Positions 50,070-62,611 of a stretch of DNA of 64,000 bases are shown piece after piece. The stretch is taken from contig QEOQ01000258.1 in the NCBI GenBank assembly GCA_010279815.1, positions 202,120 through 266,119 of the forward strand, in the 5' to 3' direction. The notes under the pieces were generated by a model, which did not search any database, was not told the DNA's origin, and worked only from the letters and a program-made list of their open reading frames with translations. The stretch is from Brachionus plicatilis. Lineage: Eukaryota > Rotifera > Eurotatoria > Ploima > Brachionidae. Made by a program: the position numbers and the translations under genes. Numbering within the stretch: the first letter of the stretch is position 1; the number at the start of each line of letters is the position of its first letter.

Positions 50070-53000
50070 ATGGCCGACCCAAACGAAGACATGCCGCCGA
50101 CACCGCCGGTGCGCAACGAGAGCACGCGCCACTACGCCACCTACTCGACCAACTCGTCATCGCTGTCCACTTCCGTGTCAACTGCGTCCACAAACACGTC
50201 ATCCTCGTTTGCGTCAAGTTGTCAGTCGAATGGCTACGATTTGAACAGCAAACCGTTGCCCAGAGCGCCGGATGACGACGAGAACAAAAAAAAATCCAAG
50301 CTAAAACAAACCAAAGGTTAATATTGCATTTTTGTCCAAAGCATACTTTCTTCGTCTATTTTCTAGGGCTTTTTTTTAAGAATCTCTATCGCAAAGTTTT
50401 CAGGCTTTGTCCAATACTTTTTTCCCGCGCAAGCTAAACATATCCAAGCCGATCAATTTTTACCATGAAGTACATGTCACATTTAACCCTGATACCGGTG
50501 AATTCGAAGTAACTTATCTCTGACAAGTTCACCAGCACACAACAAACTATTTCTTCCAGTTTCACTTTTCTATTTTAATTTCTTTTTAAATTAAGATCTA
50601 TTAAAGAACATGGTCTCATTTCACGACATTGCCATCTCTTCGCCGTCAAATTTTCAGCATAAGACCCATGTCCGAGTCGATCCTTTGACTGGAGAATTCA
50701 ATGTAAATTAGATCAGTAAATAAAAAACCAAGCATCCTCGATTATGTGAACATGTTCACAGAACCAATGATTCATGACAATTTATTCATAAAATCGAGGA
50801 TGCTAGATTTAAAGAATATATTTTTTTTGTGTTTAGTGTATTTACCTTGTGTAGTTAAAAATCTTATTTTTTTTAAATTTCAATTTTCCATCATATGTTT
50901 TCCTTGCATTCGATATTCTCGATTTTGTGAACATGTTCTCAGAACCGATGATTCATGACAATTTATTCACAAAATCGAGAATGCTAGATTTAATGAATAT
51001 ATTTTTTGATGTGTTTAGTGTATTTACCTTGTGTAGTTAAAAATTTTAATTTTTTTTTTTTAAATTACACTTTTCCATAATATGTTTTCCTTCCATTCGA
51101 TATCCTCGATTTTGTGAACATGCTATGGGACATCCTCGGTTATGAGAAAATGCTCACAGAACCGATGATTCATGATAATTTATTCACAAAATCCAGGATG
51201 TTTGGTTTTGGGAATATAATTTTTTGCACTTAGTTTAGTTAAAACTTGAGGTGCTTAACACTAGAAGCACCAGAACGAGTCATTTTGACTCGTTATGAAA
51301 ATTAAGGAATAAATCATATATTTTATGTTCAAATTTATTTAAATTATTAAATTAATTGAATAAAAATAGTAAATTATTAAATTTTAGTCTTTTCTTAGGC
51401 CTTATAAAATATCCATGGTCAATCACACTTTTTACAAATACTCTCTATTTCTTTTTTACAATATCTACACCCTGCTTTTTACATTTTGAACAAAAAATTG
51501 TCGCTTTATAATTACCACATAAACGAATTTGAACAAATTTTTTTTTTTGAATTTAGAAAGTTATTCTTACTTTTAATGCTGAAAAAAAATTATGCTCAAA
51601 GAAAAATACTTAGACTTTAGCGGCCAAACACCGAAAAAGAGTAATTTTGACTCGATGGTGCTTCTAGTGTAAAAATTCCAAGTCTGGACTTAAAATTTTT
51701 TTCTTTAAGTCCGAACTTAGACTTTAATTGGATAAAAATCGTTTAAAATCGTATATAGCATTGTATAAAACGCATAAAAAATTGTTTTGAAATCAAGAAC
51801 TGACCTAACTAGGAGAGCTTTAGTCAAAATAAAAATAAAGAAAAACATCAAATTGTAAAAAATGAATTTTAAATTTTTTTTAGTGCTTATGAATGAAAAC
51901 AAAAATCTATGAATCAATTATGTAACATTACATAAATTTTTTTTAATCATTAGAATACATATCTTGGCTTGAAGAAGAAGCCTAAAATGTTTAAACTTTA
52001 AATGTGTAAAAAATGTAAACTTTTTATTTTTATTTTATCATCGCCGAACCTGGCGTAATTTTTCTTGAATTAAATTAAATTAAATTAAATTGAATTTTGG
52101 TGACTTTTACTAGAAAAAAGATCACATCAATTTTTTTTATCGTTCCAGATAGTCATTGTGGCGGCCAAATGACTAAAGACTTGTGACTTAAAAAAAAAAC
52201 TCTGGTTATAACTCTTATTTTTTAATAATAATTTCCCATAATTTGTTTTCCTTTCCTATTCGAAAGTTTTAAAAAAAAAAGTGTTTGGTTCGATTTGAGG
52301 AAAAGAACATTAACAAATTAATTATAAAATTACTTTTTAATTACTTGGTAAAAGTAAATCAAATACAAAGGACATTTTTTTACTCAAAATCTAAGTGTTC
52401 ATCCACAAAAATTATTTATAATACCATTTTTAAGATTTATTTATGATTACTAGAATTTTGAGATTTTAACAGAGTTATTCCAAAAGTGACAAAGTCAAAG
52501 CCAAGTAATTCGACTTGACTTGAAAAGACCCTTAACTTCTTTTTTTCACAAGTCTGATTTTTAAAGATTTTTTTACGATTGACTGATAAATTTTTATAAA
52601 TGATTACAGTAAAAAACGGAAATCCAGTCACTCATCAAATAAATTTCTACTTTGGAAATTTTAAATCATTAACTGATTATTTTTATAAATAAAATCTTTT
52701 GTCAGAATGCAGTTTTCTCAAATAGGATGGTCAAGTGGTAGAGTAGTTTAACTTCATATGTGACTGAAAAGAATACTGTAAGCAAGTTCAAAGATGGTTG
52801 TTAACTAACATGGACAAATAAGATTAAAATTCATAAAAACATATATTATATAATTTTTTTAATTTCTTTTTAACATATGTTGTCTCTATAAATTAATTGA
52901 ATAATTATAGCTTTTTATTGAAATCAAGGAAATTATGATAGATAATAAGAAAATAGGGATTAAAACAGTTCTTTGATGGCCAAAGAACTTGTGGTGAAAA

Positions 53001-56000
53001 TCATGAATAATTACTTTACCTATTATTGTTACTTTATGATCATTTTTAGACAGAAATTAGCACTAAATTGATCAGTTATTTAAGTGTTCAATATTGGGCT
53101 AATAACTTAAAAATAGAAAAAGTAAATCAACAGATTGTTCAAAATTTTCTTTATTTTCAGAATATAAAATACAAAACTATTTTTTGAGTTATCCGGGAGA
53201 ATCAAAATAAAGAGAGTCACTCGGAAAAAATATGTGTGAACAAAGTAACAAATTTATGAAATTATAATTTAAATACCGATTAGTACTTACATTTTATTAC
53301 ATTTTTGATGAGAGAATTATTGAGATTTCTTTATTTCCAGAATAAAAATTGTTACATAACTCAATCAAGGATCTTTTTTATTTCTAATATTTTTGATAAT
53401 ATCTTCTGCAAAGATGATTTTCATTTCATATATAATTAGCGTATGAGTAATCAATTTCCTAACTTCAGTCTTCCAATGATATCATTCAAAAGCACTCAAT
53501 CTTAACATTTATTTTGGTCTTTTTTTTAATTACTTTAATAACTCAAACATAAATAGTCAAAATTACTAATTTTTTTTTCATATTTCTATTTTTTTTAATA
53601 TACTTTTATTGTTTGTATACGATTTTATTCAATAGTTAGACTGAAAAGCAGGACTTTAATCCATTCTGGGCTGCCTGTGTTTTTTGCCTAATTCATTTAA
53701 ATTAATAAATAATTCGCAAGATATTTCTTATAAGAAGCTATTTTTGTCCCCATACAAAATTTCTTAAATTTTTAGCTTTTTGATATAAGCTTAGACAAAA
53801 AATTCCATTATTTTCATTTAGACAAAAATTTAATTTTAAAAAAAGGTTATTAATAATTGAGATTAATTTCAAATATTGAGAAAAAAATGAATTTTTGTCT
53901 AAATGAAAATAATTTTTAGTGGAAATTTTTGTCTAAGCTTATATCAAAAATCTAAAAATTTAAATATTTTTGTATGGGGACAAAAATTTCGACTAAAAAT
54001 TATTTTCAGTTAGACAAAAATTTATTTTTAAAAAAAGGTTATTAATATTTGAGATTAATTTCAAAAATTGAGAAAAAAAATGATTTTTTTAAATTTTTTA
54101 TCTTTTTAAGTTAAATTGTTTAATGAAATTTTAAGATTTTTTCTTTTCCTTCTGTGTTCATTTCCTTATTTTAAACTAGATGTAAGGCTCTTTAAACGTC
54201 GTCAAAATGTGAAAATAGAAATAGTTGTTGATTGCTTGGTGGATGTTGTTTAGTAATTTTTCGAGATTAATTTTTGACCAAAGGGTATGCCAGAAGAATG
54301 GAAAATAAATTTGCAAAAGTCAGCGTTGACTCTAAACGAGAAGCTACAGAATCCGCAAGCAGTGATAGATGCGCTTGATTTTTATGATTTTCAGATGAAA
54401 AACTCAGCGTCCAAGTACATGTACCCGAGCGACAAAAGTATAATGTCAATTTTTTTTTAATTTTTAAGTTCTTTTTACTAAATTTTTAAAGATATTTCAA
54501 TAACTCCACCGCGAAACACTTTTCTGGATAAATTCAACCGAGTTCCGACCAACATGACAACTTCTAGCAGCGAGGCATCCTCTCTGCAAGGCAAGAGCGA
54601 CGAAGAAAATGATCTTAACTCAAAAAGTTTAGTCAATGATTCTCAATCGAGCATAAATGATCTAAATAATCAAACAGCTAATTTAAATGTGTCCCGAACC
54701 GAAACTAAACAAGCTGACCCATTCACCTTGCCTCCGTTGTCTACCTGGAGAATAGAAAACTCTACTAACAAACTGTCTCCTCAAAATCAGCCCAACCAGC
54801 CCAACATCTCTCCGGCTTTATATCAATACGACTACAACATTAAATCAGCTAAATTTTCAAATTTTAATCAAAATTCTAATTTATTTTCCACTCAGAACAT
54901 GACCAAAAATGTGCCCCAAAAACCACCGCCACCACCTCCCATATCCTCTCGTCCCGAGAAGACCAAGAGCATATTTACTAAGCCAGTTGAGGAAACTCCA
55001 GAAGAAGGCACTGATCTTAGCAATTATATCGAGCCTGTGGGCACACCAAATCAAAGTATTGTACAAAGCCAGACAAGTTCGAATGGGGTTCAAATGAAAA
55101 AGAAAAAAATGACTGATGAAGAAGTTATGAGCAAATTGAGACAAATCGTAAGCTATGGCGATCCGAATCGAAAATATTCAAAAATTGAGCGAATTGGTCA
55201 AGGGTACGTACTTTTTTTTTTAATTCAGAAATTTAATTTAATTTTAAAAATTTACCTTTTGAATATTAAATAAATTAAATTTAGTCATTGTGAATTTTCA
55301 TACAAAAATTCCAAAACATAGTTTAAATTCTAAATAAAAATATAAATTTTGTACTACAAATTTTTATGTAAGCTTTAAAAGGTGAACAAAAAATTCCTAT
55401 TAACGGTCCAGTTTGAACAAAAAATTTTATAAAATATATTATTGATTTACAATCACATTAAAAATTACCAGCTGATTCAAAATTACTTAAAAGCAAGGAC
55501 ATAATTTGAACATTTAAATAAAATAAATTTACAAATTGCAAAAAAAATTTCGATTAGAATAGATAATAGAGACAAAAAAATAAATCTCAAAATATTAATA
55601 TTTTATTTGATCATTGATATATCTGCGTTAATTAAAATTAATTTTTATTTGTTTCACTTATTGAAACATTTTTTTAATCTTCAAGGTTTAAAAATTTACA
55701 TTTGAGAAAGTAATATTTTTTTTATTTTTGGGAAGTTTGTATGAAAATTCAGAATGCCTTAAATTAATCACTCTCAAATCCTTAATAAAGATGGCTGATT
55801 ATTTTTTCATTAAATAAATTCTACTAAAGATTTGAAAAGTTTAATATTGGATTTATTTTGTATTGTTTTGATACATTTTTTTGATACTTGACTGGTTGTA
55901 ACGAAATATGATATTACGGATAAAGTTAAAAAAAATTTAATTTTCTTGTTTAAATTTACATATAGATATGGGAAAAAATTCTTTTATCTTTTTATTAAAT

Positions 56001-59000
56001 AAAAAGAAAAAATGCGGACTCAAAATGATAATTAATTAATAAAAAATATTTAAATTTTAAAGCAAGAAAAATCTACGAATAATTACTCACTAATTTATTA
56101 ATTTAGGTTTCATTGATATTTAATAATAATAAAGCTAAAAAATGTCATAGCGTCAAAAATATTTTTCACTTTTAATAATTCATCCTAAAATATATACATA
56201 AAGCATCATTTAGGTATTAATTCAAATATTCAGATAAATTTAAAAACACTAATTTAAATCAATCAAAATAAACAAAGTATTTTTTACTAAATAATTCTTA
56301 TACTATAATTAAAGAATTTAATTTTTAAAGGAATTTGAATTAAAATTGGAAATATTTTTTTATTTTTGAGGAAACTTTGTAACTCATTTATAATTATTTC
56401 TTTAATTTAACAAAAAAAATATTTATTTTAGCTAATTTTTATTTTTTTTACTTCCTTTTTAAAAGGAAAGGTACCGTATCCCCTTGTTTAGCGACGCATG
56501 CTTTAATACCATGAGTAGGATATTTGGTGCATGGTCTAACATAGACCTCACAATGTTAAATTTTTTATTTTAAAAGTCCTATGGGTCACATAGTCGATAC
56601 ATATTAAAAACGTAGCGTTTATAATAGAAATTCAAATAGAAAAGCAGAGCTTCAAAAAAAGTCTTTATTAGAGACTCGGGGTTTTAAACTTAAAAAAAAA
56701 TTAAATATAAAAAATATTTATTGAGTTTAATTTACAGATGCGACGTTAGAGTTATGGTAAAAAAAATATTAAATATAATAAAAAAGTTTAATTTTAATTA
56801 TTGACCCGGCATTTAAATTTAAAAATTTAAGACAAAAAAGAGAATAAAAAAATTTAAAAAAAAATTATTTTTTCGATTTATTCATAGAACCTTTCTTTCT
56901 TCCTAGTGGCTTTCTAACTGAACCATTCTTGTTGTAAACAACTGGCGCACTAACACTTATTGAATTATTTTGTATATTTTGTTGTATTGGTATATCTTGC
57001 AATGGCAAACGCTGAACGGTGTGACCCTGCTGTGTACCAACAACAATGGGAATATTATTATTCTGACTATATATTGATGGTTCGTTTCGAACCATCATTA
57101 TATCTAATGGGATTTGTGCTGATGATATACACTGGGAAATATTTGCTGTAAAATATAAAAAATACTTCAATAAGTGTTAGTGCGCCAGTTGTTTACAACA
57201 AGAATGGTTCAGTTAGAAAGCCACTAGGAAGAAAGAAAGGTTCTATGAATAAATCGAAAAAATAATTTTTTTTTAAATTTTTTTATTCTCTTTTTTGTCT
57301 TAAATTTTTAAATTTAAATGCCGGGTCAATAATTAAAATTAAACTTTTTTATTATATTTAATATTTTTTTTACCATAACTCTAACGTCGCATCTGTAAAT
57401 TAAACTCAATAAATATTTTTTATATTTAATTTTTTTTTAAGTTTAAAACCCCGAGTCTCTAATAAAGACTTTTTTTGAAGCTCTGCTTTTCTATTTGAAT
57501 TTCTATTATAAACGCTACGTTTTTAATATGTATCGACTATCTGACCCATAGGACTTTTAAAATAAAAAACTTTAACATTATGAGGTCTATGTTAGACCAT
57601 GCACCAAATATCCTACTCATGGTATTAAAGCATGCGTCGCTAAACAAGGGGATACGGTATATTTTTGAGTGTATGTGTCTCAACTTTCAATCATCTCCTA
57701 ACTATTGAATTAAATCCTTTGAACAAGATATTTCCTTTCTCGTTTCTTATCTTGGCAAAGATATATACTTTATCAAAAAAAAACTCGTCTCAACTTCAGT
57801 TAGAATTGAAAAAGGGATTTGACTCCAGCGATGGTTTNNNNNNNNNNNNNNNNNNNNNNNNNNNNNNNNNNNNNNNNNNNNNNNNNNNNNNNNNNNNNNN
57901 NNNNNNNNNNNNNNNNNNNNNNNNNNNNNNNNNNNNNNNNNNNNNNNNNNNNNNNNNNNNNNNNNNNNNNNNNNNNNNNNNNNNNNNNNNNNNNNNNNNN
58001 NNNNNNNNNNNNNNNNNNNNNNNNNNNNNNNNNNNNNNNNNNNNNNNNNNNNNNNNNNNNNNNNNNNNNNNNNNNNNNNNNNNNNNNNNNNNNNNNNNNN
58101 NNNNNNNNNNNNNNNNNNNNNNNNNNNNNNNNNNNNNNNNNNNNNNNNNNNNNNNNNNNNNNNNNNNNNNNNNNNNNNNNNNNNNNNNNNNNNNNNNNNN
58201 NNNNNNNNNNNNNNNNNNNNNNNNNNNNNNNNNNNNNNNNNNNNNNNNNNNNNNNNNNNNNNNNNNNNNNNNNNNNNNNNNNNNNNNNNNNNNNNNNNNN
58301 NNNNNNNNNNNNNNNNNNNNNNNNNNATTGACCTAACTCTGTAGAATTATCTAAATTTTTAAATAAATTTGTAAAATAGTTTTTTTAATATCCATGTAAT
58401 ATATTAGAACAATTCAAGCTTTATTTTAGATCATTTGTATAAACTATTGACCAAATATTGTTCCTTCTCGAATTCAGTCTCTTAAATTTCTTCTTAAACA
58501 TCTATTCTTTTTATTTTTTTGAATTTTTTTTACCTGGAATAGTAGAAAGTAATAAGCCTGTAAATAATCACCTTTTGAGTCATTTTTACCAAATTAATTT
58601 CCATAGCTTTAAAAATGTCGCAGCTTATTAAAGACTTAAAAATAACCTTATCTGTTTATTTAAAGAAAAAATGAAAAAACTTAAAAATCATAATTGCAAA
58701 AATTTTTAATAATTTAATAAAAAGGAAGCAATAAATTCTATTTTAAATACCGAATAGAAAATTTTGATTTTTAGTTACTGATTAATTTTTTTTTAATAAA
58801 TACTGACTTATTTGTAAAAATTAAAAACACTTAATTAAAACAATTGAAAAAAATCTAATATTTTAATTCTTCTCAATATGTCTACCTTACTTCTATCTTG
58901 CGTCATTCTTTCGCCTTCTTTCTTCTGCCATTTTGATTAATTAAAAATTAATCAAAATGTTGCATTAACTTAATAGTTAAATCATATAAATATAAAAATT

Positions 59001-59870
59001 TTAATTTTAAAAAAAATAGATAAAATTCAAAGTATTTAAACTTTTATTTTATCTAGTGCAAGCGGAGTAGTGTACATAGCCATAGAAATAGCCACTGGTC
59101 AAGAGGTAGCAATAAAACAAATGAAATTGGCACAGCAACCAAAAAAAGATCTAATAATAAACGAAATAATGGTAATGAAAGAACACAAGCATCCAAATGT
59201 TGTAAATTACAAAGATAGTTATCTGGTAGACGATGAACTTTGGGTGGTTATGGAATATTTGGCAGGTGGAAATTTGACAGATGTAGTTACTGAAACAGTG
59301 ATGAGTGAAGCCCATATTGCCGCAGTATGCAAGGAAGTATTACACGCTTTAGAATTTCTGCACAGTAATCACGTTATTCATCGCGACATCAAATCGGATA
59401 ACATTCTATTAGGAATGGACGGATATGTTAAGCTGACCGATTTCGGTTTTTGTGCTCAAATATCTACAGAAAAATCGAAAAGAGACACTATGGTTGGTAC
59501 TCCATATTGGATGGCACCTGAGGTTGTTTCGCGTAAGCAATATGGTCCCAAAGTGGATATATGGAGTTTGGGAATCATGGCCATTGAGATGATTGAAGGC
59601 GAACCACCTTATTTAAACGAAAGTCCCATCAGAGCTTTGTATTTGATTGCTACGAATGGAAAGCCGGCAATAGAACACAGAAATGAACTGTCACCAAAAT
59701 TTCAAGATTTTTTGGACAAATGTCTTGATGTAGATGTAGAAAAAAGGGCAACAGCTTCGGAACTACTCAAGCATCCATTTTTAAAATACTCATGTCCACT
59801 GACCGAGTTGACACCATTAATCCGAGCAGCAAAGGAAAGTCTTCGTCGCAATGGAAGCGATAAAAATTAG
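50070..59870 (+). CDS. PAK: Group-I p21-activated kinase with two alternative CRIB exons
   Basis: Serine/threonine kinase switched on by Rac/Cdc42-GTP, acting on the actin cytoskeleton. Exon 1 is 50070-50316 (starts [15 protein letters not shown], a group-I Nck-binding proline motif). Exon 2a (50381-50508) or exon 2b (50596-50702) supplies the CRIB motif. Exon 3 (54284-54437) gives GMPEEW and [13 protein letters not shown], the autoinhibitory segment. Exon 4 (54492-55203) is a Ser/Asn/Pro-rich linker with [20 protein letters not shown] and [19 protein letters not shown]. Exon 5 (59057-59870) is most of the kinase domain. With 2a the protein is 684 aa, with 2b 677 aa; both sums are multiples of three. 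Kinase landmarks in the 2a form are GQGASG, VAIKQM (Lys434), HRDIKSDN (Asp524), DFGF (Asp542) and [10 protein letters not shown] with the activation Thr558, so the kinase looks active. The start ATG at 50070 matches the family N-terminus. The last intron is 3853 nt and holds a foldback element and an assembly gap. Confidence 0.94.
50381..50508 (+). other. PAK: PAK exon 2a, CRIB motif version A
   Basis: This 128-nt exon begins in phase 1 after a TTTTTTTAAG acceptor and ends in phase 0 before GTAACT. It encodes [15 protein letters not shown] then NPDTGEFE, which fits the CRIB pattern I-S-x-P-x2-F-x-H-x2-H-V. A basic PRKLN stretch stands just before the motif, as in other group-I PAKs, where basic residues help bind Rac/Cdc42 and phosphoinositides. 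The usual Gly after HV is Thr here. Confidence 0.9.
50596..50702 (+). other. PAK: PAK exon 2b, CRIB motif version B
   Basis: This 107-nt exon begins in phase 1 after a TTAAATTAAG acceptor and ends in phase 0 before GTAAAT. It encodes [15 protein letters not shown] then DPLTGEFN, again a full CRIB pattern. The residues just before it ([10 protein letters not shown]) lack the basic cluster present in exon 2a, and the usual Gly after HV is Arg. It lies 87 nt after exon 2a. Splicing 2a to 2b would read Ile-Tyr-stop, so the two exons cannot be used together. Confidence 0.9.
50731..51235 (+). repeat. Tandem array of hairpin-forming repeats, about 185 bp x 2.5
   Basis: Three units begin near 50731, 50912 and 51098. 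Each has a left strand (GCATCCTCGATTATGTGAA in the first), a loop with CAGAACCRATGATTCATGA and a returning strand (TTCATAAAATCGAGGATGC). The third unit has an extra partial copy of the left strand. The array starts 29 nt after PAK exon 2b, inside the intron to exon 3. Confidence 0.9.
51259..51669 (-). mobile_element. piggyBac-type remnant with cysteine-rich tail
   Basis: The ends CACTAGAAGCACC and GGTGCTTCTAGTG are inverted repeats, preceded by TTAA (51255-51258) and followed by TAAA, close to the TTAA target of piggyBac elements. The minus strand within encodes a Cys cluster ([25 protein letters not shown]) as in the C-terminal finger of piggyBac transposases. The catalytic part is gone. Confidence 0.75.
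51670..53740. other. PAK intron sequence
   Basis: An AAATT-type microsatellite lies at 52065-52092 and a SINE-like head at 52735. The rest is AT-rich with nothing recognised. Confidence 0.5.
52734..52800 (+). repeat. tRNA-derived SINE-like head
   Basis: TGGTCAAGTGGTAGAG fits the Pol III A box, and AGTTCAAAGAT about 45 nt later is a weak B box. The rest does not make a tRNA cloverleaf. It lies in the PAK intron before exon 3. Confidence 0.45.
53741..53986. mobile_element. MITE with TTTTTGTCCCCATAC ends
   Basis: TTTTTGTCCCCATACAAAA at the left returns as TTTTTGTATGGGGACAAAAA at the right, and the arms run on through GATATAAGCTTAGACAAAAA. A partial copy of the left half follows at about 54010-54090. 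Confidence 0.75.
56472..57659. mobile_element. Foldback element copy 2, about 495-bp inverted arms
   Basis: This is the same family as the element at 17379, with arms from 56472 to about 56965 and from about 57165 to 57659. Its minus strand encodes the longer tail: [36 protein letters not shown] and [18 protein letters not shown] then stop (57080-56874). No target duplication is seen. It lies in the last PAK intron. Confidence 0.88.
57838..58326. other. Assembly gap (N)
   Basis: The 489 positions are all N, inside the last PAK intron, 178 bp after the foldback element. Confidence 1.
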
Positions 59871-62611
59871 TTTTTTTTTTAGTTTTTATTTATTTCTTGA
59901 TTTTTTTCTTGGTAAAAATTTTTATTTGGATTACTTTTTCTTGACCATAAGACCTGATTGAATAGCTTCAAGAGCGTGTGCTAAAAGTTTATTTAAATTG
60001 TAAGTCCATTAATGGATTGAGGAAATCTCTTAATTAGTTGTTAATCAATACTCTGTCACAAGGTCTTTTTTTTTTTTAATTTTTAGATTTGTGAATAAGC
60101 AAATTGAAAATATAGATAATTTAAGTATAAGTTTAGGTAGCATTTTTTGGTCTAGTAACTCAAATAGACTGGTGGAGATTTAGTACTAATGCTGCAGAAC
60201 ATTAAAAGATCTAAATATTGATTTTAATTTAAAACAATTTTTTTATGTAATGAAAACATGGACAACTTTTTTTTCCTAAAAAAAAAAATATAAATTAACT
60301 AAAATGTGCAATTGTGTCCTTTAACAACTCTTCCATTTGTTATTTTTATTTTAGACATTTTTTCCAAAGTGATTTAAAAATAAACTAGCTTTTGTTGGCT
60401 ACACATTTAAGCTAAATTCAAAGCAATCACCTTGAAATTAAAATTAGTTTATTTTTTTATATATAACATGGACATATATCTATGACGTATTTATGCGTAT
60501 TTTTTTATAGAGTTAAACAGATAATCCATTTTTCATGCACTTTTTCTCTTGATTTAATTTTTAAAATTAATTAAGTAAATAAAATTATTAAAAAAAAATC
60601 TTTTTTTTAATTTTACTCAAAAAGATTTTGTATTTATATCAAAGAGAAAATTTTCTTTGCCCAGATTTTATCAAATATTATTTTAAAATTACTGAATCTT
60701 TATAATTGTATCTTTTACGATCGACGATTTCAAGATTAAACAAAGTTATTTTATATCAGATGCCAAAATAAATAGTGTGCAGTAAGATATACGAAATCGA
60801 ATCAAGAAATCAAATATCCATTATGAAAATTTAAATAGATATATAAATTACATTCAAAAAATTTTAAAAAATTAAATAAAACAACATCCGAAAATGAATA
60901 TCCATGGCTATTAATTGATTTCCAAAAATTGAGCCTGTTTTGAACAATTGTTAATTAAAATTTACCAGCACCATTTTTTTAATACAACTTGATATAAATA
61001 AATGTTGTTTAATATTAAATCTTAATAAAGATTTAAAGCGATATTATCGTTTATTAAATGGAACCACGCAATTATTAATTGAATTAAAAATCATTTGAGA
61101 TAATCAAATTCTTTTATTTTCTCTGCTAAAAATTAAACAAAATTTATTTGTTTACTATGCATATCTTTTCTCTAAATTTATTTTTACCTAAAATTAAAAT
61201 TTGAAAAATATTTTTGTTGTTTTACATCGATGATATTGACAAATTAAGGTAAAGCAATTCATAATTATAAAAATTTTAAGAAAAAAAATCTTCAAATATA
61301 ATAAAATAAATTTTATTTCAAATTTTAAATATTTTATAGCACTGTTTCAAAAATTCCAAAGCAAAGAAAGATTATTTAAAAAACTAATTTATCACTATTT
61401 GGAGAAATGCTTAAGTTAATATCGAAAAGAATAAGAATAAGAATCATTAAGGATAAAATTAGGCATTATGAATTTTAATACAAATCTTAAAAATTAACAA
61501 TTAATTAAATTTGAAAAAATTGAGCTTTAAATGTTCATGGTGTAACATCATAAGGAAAAATATGTTTCACTAAATTCAAAACAAAATTTATTTCAATTTT
61601 TAGGTAATATTAATAATATTTAATAGAATGACAATATTTTGAGATGTATATTTTTAACAAATTGTAAATATTTTTTGAAATTTTAGATTTAATAAAAAAA
61701 ACTATTTGGCGGATCGGTGATAGTAATTTAAAATAAAATAATGAATTTAAATACTGTCCCTGTAACAAGTAATCCTTAATCCTTTGAATGTATTAGCCAA
61801 TTTATTGAGTATTAATTCTTAGAAATAAATTCAAATTAAGAATTTCAGAAAATTTAATTTGTAATTCTATTTTATAATTCCAATTCCAAAATTGGAAATT
61901 TTTTATTTTTCCTATTCGGTTGTATATAATACATGAAATCCAATTAAGGAATGCTGGGACCGAATTTGACCCTTAAATACCGATTTTTTTAACCAAAGGG
62001 ATACTAAATTACGGAACACGGAATAAGTCTAAATAAGAAATAGTTTTAAGGAAAAAATGTTATTTCTCAAAAGTAAAAAGCCGAAGTTCCCAAAATATGG
62101 AGCAATATTTGAATCAATAAAAAAAAAACTAATTCATTTTTGAATTTCCAAAACTGATCTGTCTATTTTAGCATAAAAAAAATTCTGTAAATACTTTTTT
62201 TTTAACGCGGTGCTTAATGTTCAAAATTATTCTAAAATTAATTACTCTAAAATTTGAATAATTTTTTGGAAAATTAGTCATTAAAAAATTTAAATCTAGT
62301 TTTAGAGCTGCTTCGAATTCTTAATCCATATTAAGAATCTAAAATTTCTATTGTGATAATTTTACAATGTCTTAAAATTAAATATTTTAAGAATAGTTTG
62401 ATACAGATTTTAATTTTTATTCAAAAAATATGGCTGTTCTTAATTACAATTTATTTTGTCTTTTCAAATTAAAGATTATTAAGATGAAAATTTAAAAATC
62501 TTAAAATCACTTGATACTTTCATAACTTTAATTTATTATTTTTCGTTTTAAGTCACATGATTTTATCGCATTACATTATTTTTTGTTTTAATTATTTTTT
62601 TAATTCTAAAG
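59871..62611. other. AT-rich region between PAK and PPT1
   Basis: It holds the PAK 3' untranslated region and the PPT1 promoter. I see no gene or clear repeat. Confidence 0.4.

Noticed and set aside
50394..50402. CAG acceptor inside PAK exon 2a (TTTTCAG before GCTTTG)
   Set aside because: It would be in the wrong phase after exon 1 and lead to a stop before the CRIB motif ends; the acceptor at 50380 keeps the frame.
54881..55144. 87-codon minus-strand frame
   Set aside because: It is the antisense shadow of PAK exon 4.
57665..58336. Open frames of 223 and 170 codons
   Set aside because: Most codons are N. The 56 codons before the gap show no family resemblance.
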